DNA from: JBMYQA01 sp049600855
GTDB lineage: Bacteria; Bacteroidota; Bacteroidia; Cytophagales; Flammeovirgaceae
Assembly (NCBI GenBank): GCA_049600855.1
Contig: JBMYQA010000089.1
Location: forward strand, 1 to 20,305
Reading direction: 5' to 3'
Length of the DNA stretch: 20,305 nucleotides
Each line of letters starts with the position of its first letter. Position 1 is the stretch's first letter. Below are positions 13,524 through 20,305 of the stretch, piece by piece. A model generated the notes under the pieces. The model saw nothing but the letters and a program-made list of their open reading frames with translations. It was not told where the DNA came from and made no database searches. The position numbers and the translations under genes are program-made.

Positions 13524-14489
13524 TTATAGATGTTCCATTAAGTATTTGTAGAGGGCTACCATGCAATGGATATCATATTTATGTACTTTTTCATCAGGAG
13601 TATGCACATTATCTTCAGGAGCTCCAATAAAGCACCAATCGAATGGATATTGAGAAGCCTGTAGTTCAAGGCCATCACTGCCACCAGATCGTTCAACCTC
13701 CAATTGGTAATCCACATTAGAAGCTTCGGCTAATGCCCTGATTCGATCGATGTAGCTTTTTCTTGGAATACCACGATCTCTTAAGGAAATCGCTACTCCT
13801 TTACCATGTTTGATGCCATTGGTTACCCACGTAATATCTGAAATGAGTGCTTGCTTTACGCCGTAGGTTTCGTAGATGTATTTTGCCAAAAACTGTACGG
13901 TACCTCCACTGTGCTCTTCGTAAGTAGAAAAGCAGATGACACCATTTTCTAAGGTTTCCGCCACTTGTAAGGCATTCCAACAACCAAGGCGATTGTCTAA
14001 ATAACACGATTGTACAAAATGATCACTTGTTCGGAAATCACATTGGAATACGAGCTCTGTACCTCGTTCTATTTCACGATCGTATTTGTAGTATGCATGC
14101 TTATCGCCTGACTTGTAAGCCATTTCACATACAATTTTCCCTTGAGAATCTTCGCCAGTAAGTACGTAGTTTTCTTTCTTTTGAGGGCCGCCAATAGATA
14201 CCAATTCGCGATCGTAACGAACCATAAATCCAATACTATCCATGTGGGCGAAAATGGCTGTTCGGGGTTCGCCAAAAACTAACATTAAACAATCTTGGAA
14301 CTCTTCGCCATAAACGAGTTTAGGCTGAACTTTCCAATTTTCTTGATGCTGTTCTACGTAATCAATAATGAATTTCTGCATGAGTCCTTCATTTCCTGAA
14401 GGCCCGTGCACTTGGCAAAGTTGTTTGAGTAGGGAAAGGTCTATATGTTGCCAATTCAAGTCGTTATACACATCTGGTTGTTTAGTCAT
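13524..14489 (-). CDS. M42-like metallo-aminopeptidase
   Basis: A co-catalytic zinc peptidase of the M42/M20 clan, removing N-terminal residues from peptides. The metal and catalytic residues are in family order: His82 and Asp84 in FAHMDSIGF, Asp165 in SCYLDNRLGC, Glu191-Glu192 in YEEHSGG, Asp218 in ISDITW and His296 in DNVHTPDE. The N-terminal QVHGPSGNEG (26-35) is the usual start of M42 enzymes. At 321 residues it is slightly shorter than the typical 340-370. No signal peptide is present, so it is cytoplasmic. It is convergent with the DUF6048-like gene and divergent from the glycan cluster. Substrate preference is unknown. Confidence 0.88.
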   Translation of the reverse strand: MTKQPDVYNDLNWQHIDLSLLKQLCQVHGPSGNEGLMQKFIIDYVEQHQENWKVQPKLVYGEEFQDCLMLVFGEPRTAIFAHMDSIGFMVRYDRELVSIGGPQKKENYVLTGEDSQGKIVCEMAYKSGDKHAYYKYDREIERGTELVFQCDFRTSDHFVQSCYLDNRLGCWNALQVAETLENGVICFSTYEEHSGGTVQFLAKYIYETYGVKQALISDITWVTNGIKHGKGVAISLRDRGIPRKSYIDRIRALAEASNVDYQLEVERSGGSDGLELQASQYPFDWCFIGAPEDNVHTPDEKVHKYDIHCMVALYKYLMEHL

Positions 14490-14718
14490 GCTAGCAATTA
14501 TATGAAAACGATTGCGTAATTCCCAGCAATCAAAACATCTTTTCCCACTAATGTAAGTAAAATAAACAGATTAGAGATGTACAATATGTTCTGGGTAAGA
14601 TGCAATTAAAAATTAGCTCAGCTGTAACAATTGTACTTACTTTAAAATATGGCATTATCATGTAGTTTGTCAGCCAATCTACTTGTTTTAACATACTGCT
14701 TAGCAATATCAATGCTCG

Positions 14719-14748
14719 TTGAAAACTAAAACATATTACTTATCTTTG
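14719..14748 (+). promoter_or_regulatory. Consensus Bacteroidota promoter for the glycosyltransferase cluster
   Basis: TTG (14719-14721), exactly 19 bases, then TATCTTTG (14741-14748): the best promoter in the window. Transcription should start near 14755, leaving a leader of about 20 nt with the Shine-Dalgarno-like GGAG (14764-14767) 6 bases before ATG 14774. Confidence 0.75.
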
Positions 14749-14773
14749 CAACTTTGTCAGAAATGGAGTACAC

Positions 14774-15544
14774 ATGAGTCAAGCGGTGAAAATATCAGGG
14801 GTAATTATCACTTATAATGAAGAACGGAATATTAAAGATTGCATTTTATCTATAAAGGATGTCGTAGATGAAGTATTAGTGGTAGATTCATTTTCTACTG
14901 ATAAAACCGTTGAGATTTGTGAAAGCTTAGGAGCTAGGGTAATTAAACATCCGTTTGAAGGCCATATACAGCAGAAAAACTATGCCATGGAGCAGAGCAC
15001 TTATGATCATGTACTTTCATTAGATGCTGATGAACGAGCTTCAGAAGAGATGATCGCGGTGATTAAGCAGGCAAAGGAAAAGTGGCAGGGTAGTGCATAT
15101 AAATTCAATCGGCTAAATAATTACTGTGGCGCATGGCTAAAAAGGAGTTGGTATCCTGATGCTAAAATTAGACTGTGGGATCGTAGAAAAGGAAAATGGG
15201 GGGGAGAGAACCCACACGATCGGGTTATTGTGAGCGATGGCGATATCACTAAAGTAAAGGCAGATATTATTCATTATGCCTATGCCGATTTGGAGGAACA
15301 TTTTCATCAAGTTACTAAATTTGCCATCATCGCAGCAAATGCAAAATACAAACAAGGGAAAAAAGCATCTTTCCTAATTCATGTACTGATTGGCCCTTGG
15401 TTTAAGTTTATCAAAAGGTATCTATTTCAGTTTGGTTTTTTAGATGGCTATTATGGCTTTATTTTCAGTGCTTTAGCTGCTTTTGTGAATTTTAAGAAAT
15501 ACCTTAGACTCTGGGAATTGAATAGAAATGCAAAACGAAAATAA
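14774..15544 (+). CDS. Glycosyltransferase family 2, WaaE/KdtX-like
   Basis: Transfers a sugar from a nucleotide donor to a lipopolysaccharide-core or capsule acceptor on the cytoplasmic face of the inner membrane. The GT-A fold features are ITYNEERNIKDCILSI (12-27), VVDSFSTDKT (36-45) and the metal-binding DADE (84-87). The C-terminal region, with FGFLDGYYGFIFSALAAFVNFKKYLRLWELN in short hydrophobic helices, is typical of the WaaE/KdtX subgroup that adds glucose or heptose to the inner core. The 256 residues match that group. It is the first gene of a cluster under a consensus promoter, and its 3' end overlaps the next glycosyltransferase gene by 17 bases. Confidence 0.92.
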   Translation: MSQAVKISGVIITYNEERNIKDCILSIKDVVDEVLVVDSFSTDKTVEICESLGARVIKHPFEGHIQQKNYAMEQSTYDHVLSLDADERASEEMIAVIKQAKEKWQGSAYKFNRLNNYCGAWLKRSWYPDAKIRLWDRRKGKWGGENPHDRVIVSDGDITKVKADIIHYAYADLEEHFHQVTKFAIIAANAKYKQGKKASFLIHVLIGPWFKFIKRYLFQFGFLDGYYGFIFSALAAFVNFKKYLRLWELNRNAKRK

Positions 15545-16370
15545 CTTCTTGAATGTAACAGTAATCATAGCAACCTACAATATGCCAGCATGGCTTGAAA
15601 AAGTATTGTGGGGATATGAACAACAAACTTATCCTCATTTTGATGTGATTATTGCTGATGATGGGTCAGGTGATGAAACGAAACAGCTTATTGATCGATT
15701 TATCGCTAATGGTAAGTTAAAGATTACACACCTTTGGCATGCAGATGAAGGTTATAGGAGACAAACAATTCTGAATAAAGCGATTGTAGCTGCTTCAGGG
15801 GAGTACATCTTATTTACTGACGGCGATTGCATTCCCAGAAAAGACTTTATTGAAACTCATATAAAATATGTGGAGGAGAATAGCTTTCTTTCAGGAGGGT
15901 ATTGTAAGTTACCTATGGAGTTAAGTAAAGTGATTAGCCAAGCAGATATTGAGTCTCAAAACTGTTTTGATCCTAAATGGTTGAAAGCAAGGGGATTGAC
16001 AGGGGCTTCTCAACTCAGAAAACTCTCCGCTAGTGAGCGTTGGGGTAAGTTTCTAGATTTTATTACTCCTGCTGGAGCTACATTTAATAATTGCAATACA
16101 TCTGCATGGAAAAAAGACTTAGTAGCTGTTAATGGTTATGATGAACGCATGCAGTATGGTGGGCCTGACAGGGAAATAGGGGAAAGGTTAGAAAATAAGG
16201 GCATCAAAGGCAAGCAAATTCGACATCGAGCGATCTGCATTCATTTAGATCACGCTCGTGGATACAAAACCAAAGAATCTCTTGAACGAAATTTAAAAAT
16301 TCGTAAGGATACTAAAATACAGAAAAAAACGTACACGCCTTTTGGCATCCAAAAAGAAACAAAGGTTTAA
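15528..16370 (+). CDS. Glycosyltransferase family 2 with galactosyltransferase-type C-terminal domain
   Basis: Second sugar transferase of the cluster. N-terminal GT-A features are TVIIATYNMP (11-20), IIADDGSGDET (41-51) and the metal-binding DGD (98-100, in ILFTDGDCIPR). The C-terminal part has NNCNTSAWKKDLVAVNGYDE and YGGPDREIGERL (210-221), the motif of the chondroitin-polymerase/galactosyltransferase-like group in which the acidic residues contact the acceptor. At 280 residues it is the normal size for bacterial surface-glycan enzymes of this type. Its ATG lies 17 bases inside the preceding gene, so translation is probably coupled and the two enzymes made in step. Sugar identity cannot be told. 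Confidence 0.92.
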   Translation: MQNENNFLNVTVIIATYNMPAWLEKVLWGYEQQTYPHFDVIIADDGSGDETKQLIDRFIANGKLKITHLWHADEGYRRQTILNKAIVAASGEYILFTDGDCIPRKDFIETHIKYVEENSFLSGGYCKLPMELSKVISQADIESQNCFDPKWLKARGLTGASQLRKLSASERWGKFLDFITPAGATFNNCNTSAWKKDLVAVNGYDERMQYGGPDREIGERLENKGIKGKQIRHRAICIHLDHARGYKTKESLERNLKIRKDTKIQKKTYTPFGIQKETKV

Positions 16371-16376
16371 GCCGAT

Positions 16377-16418
16377 AAACAGGATGAATACTGCATTTTT
16401 GCAAGTAGTCTGCTGTTT
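16377..16418 (+). terminator. Stem-loop after the glycosyltransferase pair
   Basis: AAACAG (16377-16382) pairs with CTGTTT (16413-16418). Inside, TACTGCA (16389-16395) pairs with the stretch 16400-16407 with one bulge, around a TTTT loop. It starts 7 bases after the glycosyltransferase stop. No U-run follows, so termination is only a suggestion. Apart from this the 236-base spacer before the methyltransferase gene shows no gene. Confidence 0.3.
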
Positions 16419-16606
16419 CTGAAACTAAAATTTGTTGATAAAACTGCGCAGCATAGCGCTACTCCACTTCAATCTTATTGCCTTTTTTAGTCTCTAAATA
16501 AGCTGCCGAGTGTCAGTCCCACAAAAATACCACATTCATGCTGTCTACCTGCCTAATAAACTGTAGGCTACTGGTGTTTGAAAATAGTCAACTAAACAAA
16601 CTTTTC

Positions 16607-17329
16607 ATGGAGAAAACGTATAGTAATAGTTTTTATAATAATCGACATAGCAATACGATATATTCTGCTCAAACGGTCTGTAAACTTGTTAAAGATTTAA
16701 TCGAACCAAATAGTGTTGTTGATATTGGCTGCGGAGTTGGTACTTGGCTAAGAGTATTCCAAGATTCTGGTGTAGAGGAAGTATTTGGTGTGGAAGGTGA
16801 ATGGGTAGATAAATCCATGGCAGTAATTGCTCAGGAAGATTTTATGAAGACTAATTTAGAAAATCAGCTAACCCTTGAACGAAAATTTGATTTAGCGATA
16901 TCTTTAGAAGTAGCTGAACACATTCATGAACATGCGGCTGATCAGTTTGTTGAGAATATTGTGAATCTAGCACCTGTCGTATTATTTTCGGCTGCTATTC
17001 CTCTACAAGGAGGGAAACATCACGTAAATGAGCAATGGCCTGTATATTGGAGAGAGAAATTTGCTCAGCATAATTATGTGATCATTGATTGCATCCGTCC
17101 ACATATTTGGGAAGATACTAAGGTTGAAATGTGGTACGCACAGAATACATTTATATATGCTGATAAAAATAAGCTAGATGAATATCCCAAGCTAAAAGCT
17201 AATTATGTAGAGAATCCTATGATGTTAGAAGTGGTATTGCCGCGGTTTTATGAATTTAAGTTGAAGCGATGGCCATTTATGAAAGCGTTAAAGAATAGAG
17301 TTAAACGTGCTATGAATATTCCCTATTAA
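16607..17329 (+). CDS. Class I SAM-dependent methyltransferase
   Basis: A small-molecule or glycan methyltransferase with a Rossmann-like fold. Motif I is SVVDIGCGVGTWLRVF (36-51), the acidic end of strand 2 is GVEGEW (61-66), and FDLAISLEVAEHIHE is motif IV with the usual post-strand segment. I chose ATG 16607 (MEKTYSNSFYN), the common N-terminus of this group; ATG 16538 would add 23 residues from non-coding-looking DNA. The 240-residue protein ends in a basic stretch (KALKNRVKRA). It lies after two glycosyltransferase genes on the same strand, so methylation of a surface sugar or capping of a glycan is plausible, but the 236-base gap leaves co-transcription open. Confidence 0.87.
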   Translation: MEKTYSNSFYNNRHSNTIYSAQTVCKLVKDLIEPNSVVDIGCGVGTWLRVFQDSGVEEVFGVEGEWVDKSMAVIAQEDFMKTNLENQLTLERKFDLAISLEVAEHIHEHAADQFVENIVNLAPVVLFSAAIPLQGGKHHVNEQWPVYWREKFAQHNYVIIDCIRPHIWEDTKVEMWYAQNTFIYADKNKLDEYPKLKANYVENPMMLEVVLPRFYEFKLKRWPFMKALKNRVKRAMNIPY

Positions 17330-17417
17330 ATATGGGAGGCAACGAATTCCTCAATAGTTATCAATCGAAAACTTAAAGGAAAGCCTAGAAGAGTAGGTAT
17401 GGGTTAGAGGGGGTGAT

Positions 17418-19895
17418 TTAAAAGTAATCCTCTTTTAACCCGACCTGTTTTGCTTTCTGTTTCTTTTTGAAGAGTGAAGAAAACTCTTTTTTCTCCTTTT
17501 TAAGGTCTTTTTTAATTTTATTGACGACCTCTTTTTTGTCGTAGGCAATTTTATAATCGCTCGGTGTGCCTTTAATTACCAAAAACAAATTACCATTGCC
17601 TAAACCATCATCTTCAATTGCGCCAAAGGCTTCATCTTTATCAGGCTTTTTAAAGTTTTTGAGCGGAATTTGTACATGATATTCCATATTCCCATCAATT
17701 TCTTGAGTGCCCCTAATAAACATATTCCCAATGCTCGACCGAATTTCCATTCTGGGCAACGTCATGACATTCTGATTGATAAAAATGGTATCAGAAAGTT
17801 CAGAAAAGCTGATGTTTTCTAAATCTTTATTTTGCATGAATGAAGCCAACCGAAGCATGGGTTCGTACTGAAGTAATTTCCCATTTCGGATATTACCTGC
17901 AATAACGGCATCCATCAGATGCCATTGCGTATTCCATTGTTGGTCGAAAATTAATTGTGCAGCAAGGTGGGCATTTAGCTCTCCTTCTAAGTTTTTGTAA
18001 GAGATGGCATCAAGATCAAAGTCATTGAAAGTTTGGAATAAGGAACGTACATTAATTTGATGGAGCTGCGCATTACCTGCATACATAGATGCTTTTTCGT
18101 CCAATTCAAGTAACCCGTCAAGCACAACAGTTCCATCAAAAAGTTTTGCCCCCAAATTGACAAATCGAATTTGTTCTTCAGCTTCTGATGTAATTGCTCC
18201 ACGCACTGCTTTGGCGTGCCAAGTATCGTAAATGAGTTCGTTTACGGCCAAATCGAGACTAAATTTAGGGAAGGAGTTTGTTTGGTTACTGCCTGAATGC
18301 GTAGATGAATTTGGGCTTATGGAAAGCAACTGATTAAAGTTTAATCGCTCAGATTGGATACGCAAATGCGGAACGAGTGTTTGCCATTTTCCTTGCAATA
18401 ATTGATTCCAGTTATTCACCTTGCCTTGAATGTTAAAATCCGAGTCAGCTATTTTTCCACTAGTTGGATGAATAACCAATTGTTGCCGCTTTAATTCAAT
18501 CAATGTACTGTCGATATAGAGGGTATGTGGGTAATTTTGAGCTTTAAGCGTTAGCGTTTTACAGGCAACATGACCTGTCGCTTTGAAATTCCACGTACTC
18601 GTTAAATCTCCTGCAAGCTTAAGATTGGTGGTGAGTATGCCACTTGCTTCTTGGAGTGCTTCTATGGGATAGAAATGGACAATATCACGGAGGTTTAAAC
18701 GGGTATTTACCTGCATGGCAATGATTGGTTTTCGGAAGTCGTAGAGTGAAAAGTTTCCTGAAAACGCTTGACCTTTGAGTAAACCTTGAATGCTATCGAG
18801 TTGGAGTGTCGCTGAGCTAAGTTGTCGCTGTTTACCATTATTGAAAGTACCCTGAAACGCTAAATTAGTGATGGATGCGTCATAATCAGGATGTGTGAGC
18901 GATACATTATGGCAACCAAAGGCGACCTGAATATGGGGTTGTTCTTGAGCGTTCAGCTTTCCATCTAACACTGCAGAAAAATAGGCTTTTCCCTTGGTGT
19001 TGTACGTACTTAACTGCGTGCGTACTCCTTGTGGACTAAAGGCCAGCAATGTGTTGAAATTCGTGTTTTTTCCATCCAGTTTTAAATAAAGGTGTTGTTG
19101 GTTGCTGGGTTCATAAACACCTTCTAAATTAAACTTGCCTTGCCCTATTTTAATCGAAGAAGGATAAATGCTAATGGTTTTTTCTTTTGGCTGATATTGG
19201 ATGAAGCTATTTACGTGTAGGGCCTTATTTTCAGCATAATGCTGTTTTTCCAATGTAATTTGATGGATCATAGACTTGCCCTCCAAAGTGGTTTCAATGA
19301 TATCATTTCGATAACTTAATTTTGAAACTACATCCTCTAATTTTAAGTGATAATGCTGTTGTTTAGGATGATATTGGAATAAAAAATCAATGTTTTTGAG
19401 GCGAATTCGGTTGAGATGAAGTGAAAAGTGTTGGTTAGCAGTAGATTCCGCATGCTTAGGAGATTTAGTGAATTTAAAATTATGGATACCCTTTTTGTCC
19501 GTTTGTAAGTTTACACCACCATTTTCGGCATAGAGTTGATGCAACTGATAATTCCCATTAATCAGATCGAGTACATTAAAGGTAAAATAGATGGTCTGGA
19601 AGTGTGCTAAGGTATCAGGCTGTGCCGGATTAGAACCATAAATGACCAATTGATTAAAAGCAATGGATACATCGGGAAAGTTAGGAAGTGCTGTTACCTT
19701 AATTTGCGGTGCATGCACTTTTACCGCAAGGTGCTTATTCGCATCGTGTATAAAGCGTTGAATCAGTTGATCTTGCATGAGATACACACCACTTACTAAG
19801 GCGAGTGTAAACAGGCCAAATCCGACACTCAACCAAAAAAGAAGTCGTTTAAAAGGGGTATTGATGAAGCGTTTATAAAATAATTTGGGGGTCAT
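17418..19895 (-). CDS. AsmA-like family envelope protein
   Basis: A large protein anchored in the inner membrane by one N-terminal segment (residues 19-40, LLFWLSVGFGLFTLALVSGVY) with about 780 residues in the periplasm. AsmA-family proteins form long beta-groove bridges thought to move phospholipids between the membranes. Here the opening (VKVHAPQIKVTALPNFPDVSIAFNQLVIYG, 57-86) is the AsmA N-terminal pattern, and the late region with ISFSELSDTIFINQNVMTLPRMEIRSSIGNMFIRG is the AsmA-like C-terminal pattern. Between are many repeating strand units, consistent with the groove. The last 50 residues are Lys-rich (KKDLKKEKKEF, KKKQKAKQ). It is 825 residues, within the Bacteroidota range. It stands alone on its strand, convergent with the methyltransferase gene. 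Confidence 0.9.
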   Translation of the reverse strand: MTPKLFYKRFINTPFKRLLFWLSVGFGLFTLALVSGVYLMQDQLIQRFIHDANKHLAVKVHAPQIKVTALPNFPDVSIAFNQLVIYGSNPAQPDTLAHFQTIYFTFNVLDLINGNYQLHQLYAENGGVNLQTDKKGIHNFKFTKSPKHAESTANQHFSLHLNRIRLKNIDFLFQYHPKQQHYHLKLEDVVSKLSYRNDIIETTLEGKSMIHQITLEKQHYAENKALHVNSFIQYQPKEKTISIYPSSIKIGQGKFNLEGVYEPSNQQHLYLKLDGKNTNFNTLLAFSPQGVRTQLSTYNTKGKAYFSAVLDGKLNAQEQPHIQVAFGCHNVSLTHPDYDASITNLAFQGTFNNGKQRQLSSATLQLDSIQGLLKGQAFSGNFSLYDFRKPIIAMQVNTRLNLRDIVHFYPIEALQEASGILTTNLKLAGDLTSTWNFKATGHVACKTLTLKAQNYPHTLYIDSTLIELKRQQLVIHPTSGKIADSDFNIQGKVNNWNQLLQGKWQTLVPHLRIQSERLNFNQLLSISPNSSTHSGSNQTNSFPKFSLDLAVNELIYDTWHAKAVRGAITSEAEEQIRFVNLGAKLFDGTVVLDGLLELDEKASMYAGNAQLHQINVRSLFQTFNDFDLDAISYKNLEGELNAHLAAQLIFDQQWNTQWHLMDAVIAGNIRNGKLLQYEPMLRLASFMQNKDLENISFSELSDTIFINQNVMTLPRMEIRSSIGNMFIRGTQEIDGNMEYHVQIPLKNFKKPDKDEAFGAIEDDGLGNGNLFLVIKGTPSDYKIAYDKKEVVNKIKKDLKKEKKEFSSLFKKKQKAKQVGLKEDYF

Positions 19896-19905
19896 GGTTC
19901 ATTGT

Positions 19906-19937
19906 TAAAGATATATGATGTGGCTATCGCTTGTCAA
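19906..19937 (-). promoter_or_regulatory. Candidate promoter for the AsmA-like gene
   Basis: On the minus strand, TTG (19937-19935) is followed after 21 bases by TATCTTTA (19913-19906), one mismatch from TAnnTTTG, ending 10 bases before the ATG at 19895. The leader would be very short, so I hold this loosely. Confidence 0.4.
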
Positions 19938-20018
19938 GATCAACTCGCTCAATCGAAGAGAAATTAATCCACCTAAAGTCGATGAACACACAAGTAATAA
20001 ATTTGCATCACAAGAATA

Positions 20019-20183
20019 TTAAGGAACGTGTAAAGAATAACTTATAAATTTTGAATGCCTCTTTTTGGACTATACCACGTCAAAAATACTCAACGTAGCA
20101 ATGCTATGTTTCCGTTTTTTTCTTGTCTAGCCCAAAAACTGACTACTCAAACCATTATAACTCATTCTTTACCCGTTCCTAAG
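20019..20183. repeat. About 165-nt imperfect palindrome (MITE-like or long hairpin RNA element)
   Basis: The outer arms 20023-20047 and 20155-20179 pair with only 3 mismatches in 25, centred on base 20101. After a 13-base poorly matched stretch, TTTTTGGACTATAC (20062-20075) pairs with GTCTAGCCCAAAAA (20125-20138) with two mismatches. The apex, 20092-20100 with 20102-20110, pairs throughout with one G-T. The whole stretch thus folds on one axis. No coding frame of note crosses it. The 410-base region 19896-20305 contains no gene; besides this it holds only the two promoter candidates. Confidence 0.75.
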
Positions 20184-20290
20184 TTAAAACTACAAATTTT
20201 ATCTGTGAATTGAGACATGTTACGAACAACAAAAAGTGGGGAAAATCTGCCTTATTTGGCATTAGAGCTGGTTTTTTTTATCAAAAAGTG

Positions 20291-20298
20291 TATTTTCG
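20291..20298 (+). promoter_or_regulatory. Possible -7 element for a gene beyond the window
   Basis: TATTTTCG, one mismatch from TAnnTTTG, lies 7 bases from the right edge after a T-rich stretch. It may drive a plus-strand gene outside the window. No clear TTG is seen at the expected distance. Confidence 0.25.
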
Positions 20299-20305
20299 CA
20301 AGCTA

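Noticed and set aside
14553..14640. GTAAGTA / TACTTAC and GTACAA / TTGTAC pairs upstream of the glycan cluster
   Set aside because: The arms are short and about 75 or 46 bases apart, and the right-hand arms overlap each other; such matches are expected by chance in AT-rich DNA.
16440..16560. Minus-strand fragments such as AAYLETKKGNKIEVE followed by a stop, looking like the tail of a decayed gene
   Set aside because: Reaching it needs reading through an in-frame TGA or shifting frame, the fragment is under 30 residues, and I recognise no family. Chance is as likely as a remnant.

Overview
The window looks like chromosomal DNA from a member of the Bacteroidota, probably a Cytophagales- or Saprospirales-like lineage, although I cannot fix the genus. 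Four things point there. Several genes are preceded by the phylum's TTG-N(18-21)-TAnnTTTG promoter rather than a sigma70 -35/-10 box; the best copies are at 14719-14748, 2220-2250 and 11382-11410. The order ftsX, DUF3098 gene, uppP is typical of the phylum. There is a DUF6048-type outer-membrane protein. Shine-Dalgarno sequences are mostly weak. I see no rRNA, tRNA, CRISPR array or transposase gene. One assembly gap (10 N at 12420-12429) lies inside hemW.

Layout. 1-2250 is an AT-rich type II restriction-modification pair: the 3' part of a PD-(D/E)xK endonuclease gene meets an Eco57I/TaqI-like N6-adenine methyltransferase gene tail to tail with a 20-base overlap. 2285-4886 holds a predicted lipoprotein of the DJ-1/PfpI (Hsp31-like) family with a small exported barrel-like protein behind it. 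Divergent from these are an HxlR-type regulator and a four-cysteine (Fe-S) uracil-DNA glycosylase. 4892-7183 is an envelope operon on the minus strand (ftsX, DUF3098 gene, uppP), interrupted before uppP by a 99-nt hairpin element. 7342-9408 carries a metallo-beta-lactamase-fold hydrolase and a nucleoside phosphorylase. 9465-11286 is a sulfur-assimilation operon: an O-acylhomoserine sulfhydrylase (metZ-like) followed by a siroheme-synthase N-terminal-type protein. Its leader contains two abutting stem-loops. 11437-14489 has hemW, a DUF6048-like outer-membrane protein and an M42-like metallopeptidase. 14774-17329 is a surface-glycan cluster of two overlapping family 2 glycosyltransferase genes and a SAM methyltransferase. 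17418-19895 is a large AsmA-like envelope protein. The last 410 bases contain no gene but hold a roughly 165-nt imperfect palindrome.

How the genes fit together. Much of the window concerns the cell envelope: FtsX for division, UppP for recycling the lipid carrier, glycosyltransferases for surface glycans, and AsmA and barrel proteins at the outer membrane. The metZ/siroheme pair joins cofactor supply for sulfite reduction to use of the resulting sulfide. The least explained parts are non-coding: the hairpin at 5768-5866, the metZ leader at 11295-11335 and the terminal palindrome at 20019-20183. They, and the HxlR / lipoprotein-Hsp31 module, are where something undescribed is most likely.
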